Positions 6,170-9,032 of a stretch of 9,032 bases of DNA are shown here, in pieces (position 1 is the first letter of the stretch; the number at the start of each line of letters is the position of its first letter). A program made the translations under genes and the position numbers. The notes under the pieces were generated by a model that was not told the DNA's origin, ran no database searches, and worked only from the letters and a program-made list of their open reading frames with translations. The stretch covers positions 1 through 9,032 of the forward strand of contig JAFBAM010000297.1 of NCBI GenBank assembly GCA_019247755.1. The letters are read 5' to 3'. The stretch is from Sphingomonas sp. Its GTDB lineage: Bacteria; Pseudomonadota; Alphaproteobacteria; Sphingomonadales; Sphingomonadaceae.

Positions 6170-7591
6170 TCAGAAGGCGAAGTAGATGAATGCACTGCCC
6201 TGCCCCTGCTCGACGATGACCGCGAACAGCAGCATCGTCCAAATCCCCGCGATCGCGACTGACGGCGTTCGCTCCACCACCGCCTCCAAGGTCGTGTTGC
6301 GCATCGCCAGATGCGTCCCGAAAATCCCCGAAACGATCGCGACCGCGATGACCATCGGCCCCGCAGCGATCAGCGGGTCGGGCTTGGCCTGCATCCCCGC
6401 CATTCCCTTCAGCACCAGCCCTGCACCGGCGAAGGTCTTCGCCCGGAAGAACACCCAGGTGATGTTGACGAGGAGGAAGGTCAGGACGGCCAATCCCAGC
6501 AATGACGCGCGCCCCGGTGTGAACCCTTTGAACCGCGCCCGGAGCCATCGCTCGACCGACAGATACGTCCCGTGCAGCCCGCCCCATACGACGAAGGTCC
6601 AGTTCGCGCCGTGCCACAGGCCGCCGAGCAGCATCGTCCCCATCAGCGCCGCATAGGTCCGCGCATGCCCGTGCCTGTTCCCGCCGAGCGGAATGTAAAG
6701 ATAGTCGCGCAGCCAGCTGGACAGCGTGATGTGCCAGCGCCGCCAGAAGTCCGAGAAACCGACCGCGCCATAGGGGAAACGGAAGTTGTCGGGCATCGCG
6801 AAGCCCAGGCACAAGGCCACCCCGATTGCCGAGGTCGAATAGCCCGCGAAGTCGCAGAAGATCTGGCCTGCGAACGCGAGGGTCGCGACCCAGCTGTCGA
6901 GCATGCCGGGCATCTTCCCGGGAGCGTCATAGACCGCCTCCACCACCGGCGCGAGGAAGCCGTCCGCGAGCACCACCTTCTGGAACAGCCCCAGCGTCAG
7001 CAGCGCCAGCCCGAAGAAGATCTGGTTCGGTTTCGCCTGCCGCGGCTCCTGGAACTGCGGGACCAGTTCGGTCGGCCGCATGATCGGACCTGCCACCAGA
7101 TGCGGGAAAAAGGTGACGAACAGCGCATAGTCGAGGAAGTGACCGGCCGGCGCCGACCGCCTGAGATACACGTCCAGCGTGTAGGACAAGGTCGCAAACG
7201 TATAGAAACTAATGCCCACCGGCAGGACGATGTCCCAGCCCGGCGGGTGGTAGATGACCCCCAGCGAGCCCGCGATCGTCACGAAATTGTCGAGCAGGAA
7301 GCCGCCATATTTGAAGTAGCCTAGCATCCCGAGGTTCACGACCACGCTGGTCAGCATCCACAGCTTCCGCGTCCGTTCGACCTTCGCGCGCACCATCCAT
7401 TGCGCCGCCCACCAGTCGACCACGGTCGACACCCACAGCAGGATGACGAATGGGGGATTCCACGCCGCGTAGAACAGGTACGACGCGATCATCAGGTTGA
7501 TCTTCTTCTGATGCCAGCTGAAGAACGGCGCGTAGTGCAGCGCCATGACGATGGCGAAGAAGACCAGGAAGGTCAGCGAATTGAATATCAC
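6170..7591 (-). CDS. MBOAT family membrane O-acyltransferase (AlgI/PatA-like)
   Basis: This multi-pass inner-membrane protein probably moves acetyl (or another acyl) groups from a cytoplasmic donor across the membrane for O-acylation of an exported polysaccharide. From GTG 7591 it has 473 residues, usual for AlgI/PatA. Hallmarks are the N-terminus VIFNSLTFLVFF, GYFKYGGF (91-98), LPVGISFYTF (123-132), AGPIMRP (167-173), the conserved RRWHITLSSWLRDYLYIPLGG (284-304, His287) and GGLWHGANWTF (323-333), whose His327 is the expected catalytic histidine. FIYFAF ends the protein. Start: GTG 7591 was chosen because the typical MBOAT N-terminus (M-LFNSxxFLxFF) begins there and GGGA lies about 10 bases upstream. 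ATG 7654 would add 21 hydrophilic residues. Its neighbour 10 bp downstream is an SGNH-like partner protein, the usual two-gene arrangement. The substrate is unknown; alginate is not implied. Confidence 0.93.
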   Translation of the reverse strand: MIFNSLTFLVFFAIVMALHYAPFFSWHQKKINLMIASYLFYAAWNPPFVILLWVSTVVDWWAAQWMVRAKVERTRKLWMLTSVVVNLGMLGYFKYGGFLLDNFVTIAGSLGVIYHPPGWDIVLPVGISFYTFATLSYTLDVYLRRSAPAGHFLDYALFVTFFPHLVAGPIMRPTELVPQFQEPRQAKPNQIFFGLALLTLGLFQKVVLADGFLAPVVEAVYDAPGKMPGMLDSWVATLAFAGQIFCDFAGYSTSAIGVALCLGFAMPDNFRFPYGAVGFSDFWRRWHITLSSWLRDYLYIPLGGNRHGHARTYAALMGTMLLGGLWHGANWTFVVWGGLHGTYLSVERWLRARFKGFTPGRASLLGLAVLTFLLVNITWVFFRAKTFAGAGLVLKGMAGMQAKPDPLIAAGPMVIAVAIVSGIFGTHLAMRNTTLEAVVERTPSVAIAGIWTMLLFAVIVEQGQGSAFIYFAF

Positions 7592-7735
7592 CGGACGCCA
7601 TCCCGGCGCCCGTCGGCCCCAAACTTCATACAGCGCCCCCGCGGCTGTACGCATGAACGCCGCGAGACTCAGCGACGCAACCGGCGTGACGTTACACTTG
7701 CCTAGGTTTGCCGGAAACCCCGATTGTAGGCGGGC
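7592..7735. other. Intergenic leader of the MBOAT-SGNH pair
   Basis: This spacer separates the MBOAT gene from the 56-aa gene. It should hold the promoter of the acyltransferase pair if that pair is not read from upstream. A small inverted repeat, GGTTT-GCCGG-AAACC, is at 7705-7719. I could not find a convincing -35/-10 pair or a terminator with a T-run. If the alternative MBOAT start ATG 7654 is used, the spacer shrinks to about 80 bp. Confidence 0.35.
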
Positions 7736-7906
7736 TTAAAGCTCGGCTTCTTCGCTTTCGGCCAAAGTTTCGGGCTCGTTCGAATTGGCCGCGAGCTTCT
7801 GCTGGCAATCGTGAAGAATCGCCCGGCAGCTCTTCAGGCTTGCCGTAAGTTGGGCGTTAATTCTTTCGATTTGATCGAAATCGCGCCTATCTGATTGTTC
7901 CGACAC
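7736..7906 (-). CDS. Small hypothetical protein, 56 aa, two cysteines
   Basis: I do not recognise this protein. A GTG at 7906 opens a 56-residue frame ending in TAA at 7738-7736, with AAAGAG about 6 bases upstream as ribosome binding site. The N-terminal two thirds (SEQSDRRDFDQIERINAQL and following) look helical, with heptad-like spacing and two cysteines, Cys27 and Cys34, in SCRAILHDCQQK. The tail is acidic (ETLAESEEAEL). There is no signal peptide or membrane segment, so it is probably cytoplasmic. Its composition is charged and orderly, which favours a real gene, but its base composition is less GC-rich than its neighbours. It lies 40 bp after the candidate lipoprotein gene and upstream of the MBOAT gene in the same direction. 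Short non-coding sequence remains an alternative. Confidence 0.55.
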   Translation of the reverse strand: MSEQSDRRDFDQIERINAQLTASLKSCRAILHDCQQKLAANSNEPETLAESEEAEL

Positions 7907-7940
7907 CGAAATCTCTTTGGCAAGGGTTCCGGCTCGTTAA

Positions 7941-7967
7941 CGTAGGTTACACGGCAAGGTTCCTACG
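7941..7967. repeat. Inverted repeat CGTAGG-N15-CCTACG
   Basis: Perfect 6-bp arms at 7941-7946 and 7962-7967 flank a 15-bp spacer. On the plus strand the right arm is followed by GTTTT, a very weak terminator-like tail. The repeat lies at the end of the candidate lipoprotein frame and 35 bp upstream of the 56-aa gene start, so it could be an operator for that gene or chance. Arms this short are expected by chance at moderate frequency. Confidence 0.3.
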
Positions 7968-8152
7968 GTTTTCGTAAATTATGGCCGTTGCGCTGCCGAC
8001 CCAGATTTCGGAGCCGCAGCCGCCGAAAAACCAGGCGCCGGTGTAGCCGGGCGCGCTCTCGGCAACTGGACCGTCACTGAGCCCCTGTTTGCAGCCGTCG
8101 AGCCGTCGCACGCGCTGGAAAAGAGCGCCAGCGCGACGATGAGCGGCCTCAA
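7947..8152 (-). pseudogene. Candidate small lipoprotein gene, frameshifted by an 8-bp tandem duplication
   Basis: A TTG start at 8152 has AGGA nine bases upstream and overlaps the stop of the 55-aa gene (TTGA), suggesting coupling. The product begins RPLIVALALFSSAC, a short lipoprotein signal with the lipobox cysteine at 15, though position -3 is Ser and not the favoured Leu. As read, the frame goes on to a stop at 7979 (57 aa), with an Ala/Pro/Ser-rich tail of poor codon quality. An exact 8-bp tandem repeat (8093-8108) follows the cysteine. Removing one copy joins the signal to another frame: CDGCKQGLSDGPVAE, then GYTGAWFFGGCGSEIWVG, ending in TAA at 7949-7947 (65 aa). That frame has more C-ending codons and looks more protein-like. 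The function is unknown. The break is inferred from this one sequence; the shorter frame could be the real one, or neither may be coding. Confidence 0.4.
8093..8108. repeat. Exact 8-bp tandem duplication (AGCCGTCG x2)
   Basis: AGCCGTCG occurs twice with no gap at 8093-8100 and 8101-8108. Eight is not a multiple of three, so gain or loss of one copy shifts the reading frame of the candidate lipoprotein just after its lipobox cysteine. Strand slippage during replication is the usual origin of such duplications. Confidence 0.85.
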
Positions 8153-8316
8153 TTCGGCTTGTCCTGCGCCTTGGGCGCCTCCTCGCTGTCGACCGGAGCC
8201 TCGGCGGGCTGGTCGGGGCTGGCCGTCTTGAAGCGGCCGGCGATCGCCATCAGCCGTTCGGCGGCATAGGCGTCCTCGTCGAGTTGCTCGACGCGCTTTG
8301 AACCAAAATACCTCAT
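8149..8316 (-). CDS. Small hypothetical protein, 55 aa
   Basis: I do not recognise this protein. ATG 8316 opens a 55-residue frame ending in TGA at 8151-8149, with a good ribosome binding site (GAGGGA) about 9-11 bases upstream. The first 30 residues (MRYFGSKRVEQLDEDAYAAE and on through RLMAIAGRF) are predicted to form an amphipathic helix. The remainder is a low-complexity acidic and proline-rich tail (SPDQPAEAPVDSEEAPKAQDKPN-like composition), probably disordered. There is no signal peptide, membrane segment or cysteine. Codon use is strongly GC-ending, like the other genes of the window, which supports real coding. Its stop overlaps the TTG start of the following candidate lipoprotein, so the two may form a small operon. 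It is divergent from the MFS transporter gene, with 133 bp between the starts. Confidence 0.6.
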   Translation of the reverse strand: MRYFGSKRVEQLDEDAYAAERLMAIAGRFKTASPDQPAEAPVDSEEAPKAQDKPN

Positions 8317-8449
8317 CTGCGGTCGTCCCTCGTTCCAAGAAAAACGCCACCGCCCACGCCACGCAACGATTGTCCGTCACAAATATTGACGAAATGTTGC
8401 CAAGGCGACGTTCTCCCCCTTCGCGGCTGTTCGTGTTAGCGACACGAAG
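8317..8449. other. Divergent intergenic region between the 55-aa gene and the MFS gene
   Basis: This spacer must carry promoters for both directions. It contains the window's most AT-rich stretch here (CACAAATATTGACGAAATG, 8377-8395). TTGACG (8386-8391) resembles a -35 box for the plus strand, but no good -10 box follows at the right distance. The right end holds the inverted repeat listed separately. No further gene or RNA was seen. Confidence 0.4.
8430..8448. promoter_or_regulatory. Inverted repeat directly before the MFS start codon
   Basis: TTCGTGT-TAGCG-ACACGAA has perfect 7-bp arms and a 5-bp spacer and ends two bases before ATG 8450. It could be the operator of a dimeric repressor, as is usual for drug-efflux genes, or an mRNA hairpin hiding the ribosome binding region. 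No regulator gene is present in the visible neighbourhood, so the role is inferred. Confidence 0.5.
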
Positions 8450-9032
8450 ATGGTGTCCTCGCGTCACGCTGTTCCTGTCGTTCTTCTGATCCTGCTGCTG
8501 GATGCGGTCGGCTTCGGGATCGTCTTGCCCGTGCTTCCGAACCTGATCGTTCACCTCGCCCACGTGAGCGTAGCGGGGGCCACACGCATCGCCGGTTATA
8601 TGCTGGTCGCTTATGCCGGGACGCAGTTCCTCGCCGGACCCGTGATCGGCAATCTCGGCGATCGTTTCGGCAGGCGCCCCGTGCTGCTGGCCTGCGTCCT
8701 CGCCTTCTCGATCGACTATGGCCTGATGGCGGCGGCGCCGGCGATCGGCTGGCTGTTCCTCGGTCGTCTCGTCGCCGGCATCGCGGGCGCGAGCTACGGG
8801 CCTGCGAATGCCGTTCTCGCTGACGTCACGCCACCTGAGCAGCGCGCGCGGGTGTTCGGGCTGACGGGAGCGGCCTTTGGCGGCGGATTCATCCTTGGCC
8901 CGGCGCTCGGCGGCCTGCTTGCGACCTTCGGCACACGTGCGCCGTTCATCGCCGCCGCGAGCCTCGCCGCGGTCAACTTCCTCTGGGTGCTCTTCGCCCT
9001 GCCGGAGACCCTTCCGCCCGAACGGCGCCGCC
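8450..9032 (+). CDS. MFS transporter of the TCR/Tet (DHA1) drug-efflux family, N-terminal part
   Basis: This is a proton-driven inner-membrane exporter of the major facilitator superfamily. About 194 of the expected ~400 residues, covering roughly the first six membrane segments, are inside the window. TM1 carries LLDAVGFGIVLPVLP (16-30), with the Asp18 typical of TetA-like proteins. The loop 2-3 motif A is GNLGDRFGRRP (67-77). YGPANAVLADVTPPEQRARVF-like sequence spans 116-136, and motif C, GGGFILGPALGG (144-155), marks it as a drug/proton antiporter. ATG 8450 is the first in-frame start and gives a proper N-terminus; only a weak GAAG precedes it. Chromosomal sphingomonad relatives of this kind are common and need not confer tetracycline resistance, so no tet symbol is given. 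It is transcribed away from the small-gene cluster and may be controlled through the inverted repeat just before its start. Confidence 0.92.
   Translation, partial: MVSSRHAVPVVLLILLLDAVGFGIVLPVLPNLIVHLAHVSVAGATRIAGYMLVAYAGTQFLAGPVIGNLGDRFGRRPVLLACVLAFSIDYGLMAAAPAIGWLFLGRLVAGIAGASYGPANAVLADVTPPEQRARVFGLTGAAFGGGFILGPALGGLLATFGTRAPFIAAASLAAVNFLWVLFALPETLPPERRR

Noticed and set aside
6572..7324. 250-codon plus-strand frame opposite the MBOAT gene
   Set aside because: It is an antisense shadow; the MBOAT frame has membrane segments and conserved His motifs.
7705..7719. GGTTT-N5-AAACC inverted repeat as a terminator
   Set aside because: The arms are only 5 bp and no T-run follows on either strand, so it is noted only within the leader entry.
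7979..8563. 194-codon minus-strand frame as one protein
   Set aside because: Its upstream half runs antisense to the MFS start and out of frame through the 55-aa gene. Only the segment from TTG 8152 has gene-like features.

Overview
The window is GC-rich, densely packed and looks alphaproteobacterial, most likely from a sphingomonad. That guess rests on the typical alphaproteobacterial ArgG start and on the pair of MBOAT acyltransferase and SGNH-like protein. It comes from reading the proteins, not from a database search.

Region 1 (1-4499, minus strand) is an arginine biosynthesis operon transcribed right to left: argC, argJ, argB, argF, argG. argG is cut by the left edge. Every junction overlaps by 1 or 4 bases, so the five genes probably form one translationally coupled transcript. 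ArgB phosphorylates N-acetylglutamate, ArgC reduces it, ArgJ recovers ornithine while recycling the acetyl group, and ArgF and ArgG carry ornithine to citrulline and argininosuccinate. argD (aminotransferase) and argH are not seen here.

Region 2 (4500-5001) holds the divergent repressor gene argR. The argC and argR start codons are only about 40-46 bp apart. Between and across them lie two TGCATA-N2-TATGCA-type palindromes, centred 20 bp apart, that look like tandem ArgR operators. This suggests one switch for autoregulation and for the whole operon. The order argC-J-B-F-G with a linked argR, the long-type ArgC and the short ArgF recall the actinobacterial argCJBDFRGH cluster more than the scattered arg genes I would expect in a sphingomonad.

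Region 3 (4993-7591 or 7654, minus strand) encodes an AlgI/PatA-type MBOAT membrane acyltransferase followed 10 bp later by a single-pass SGNH-hydrolase-like protein. Such pairs usually O-acylate an exported glycan. The SGNH gene ends tail-to-tail with argR, overlapping it by 9 bp.

Region 4 (7592-8449) has small genes on the minus strand: a 56-aa protein with two cysteines, a candidate lipoprotein whose frame appears broken by an exact 8-bp tandem duplication, and a 55-aa protein coupled to the lipoprotein start. None has a recognised function.

Region 5 (8450-9032, plus strand) is the N-terminal part of a TetA-like MFS drug transporter, preceded directly by a 7-bp inverted repeat. I saw no tRNA, rRNA, CRISPR array, insertion sequence or convincing rho-independent terminator.
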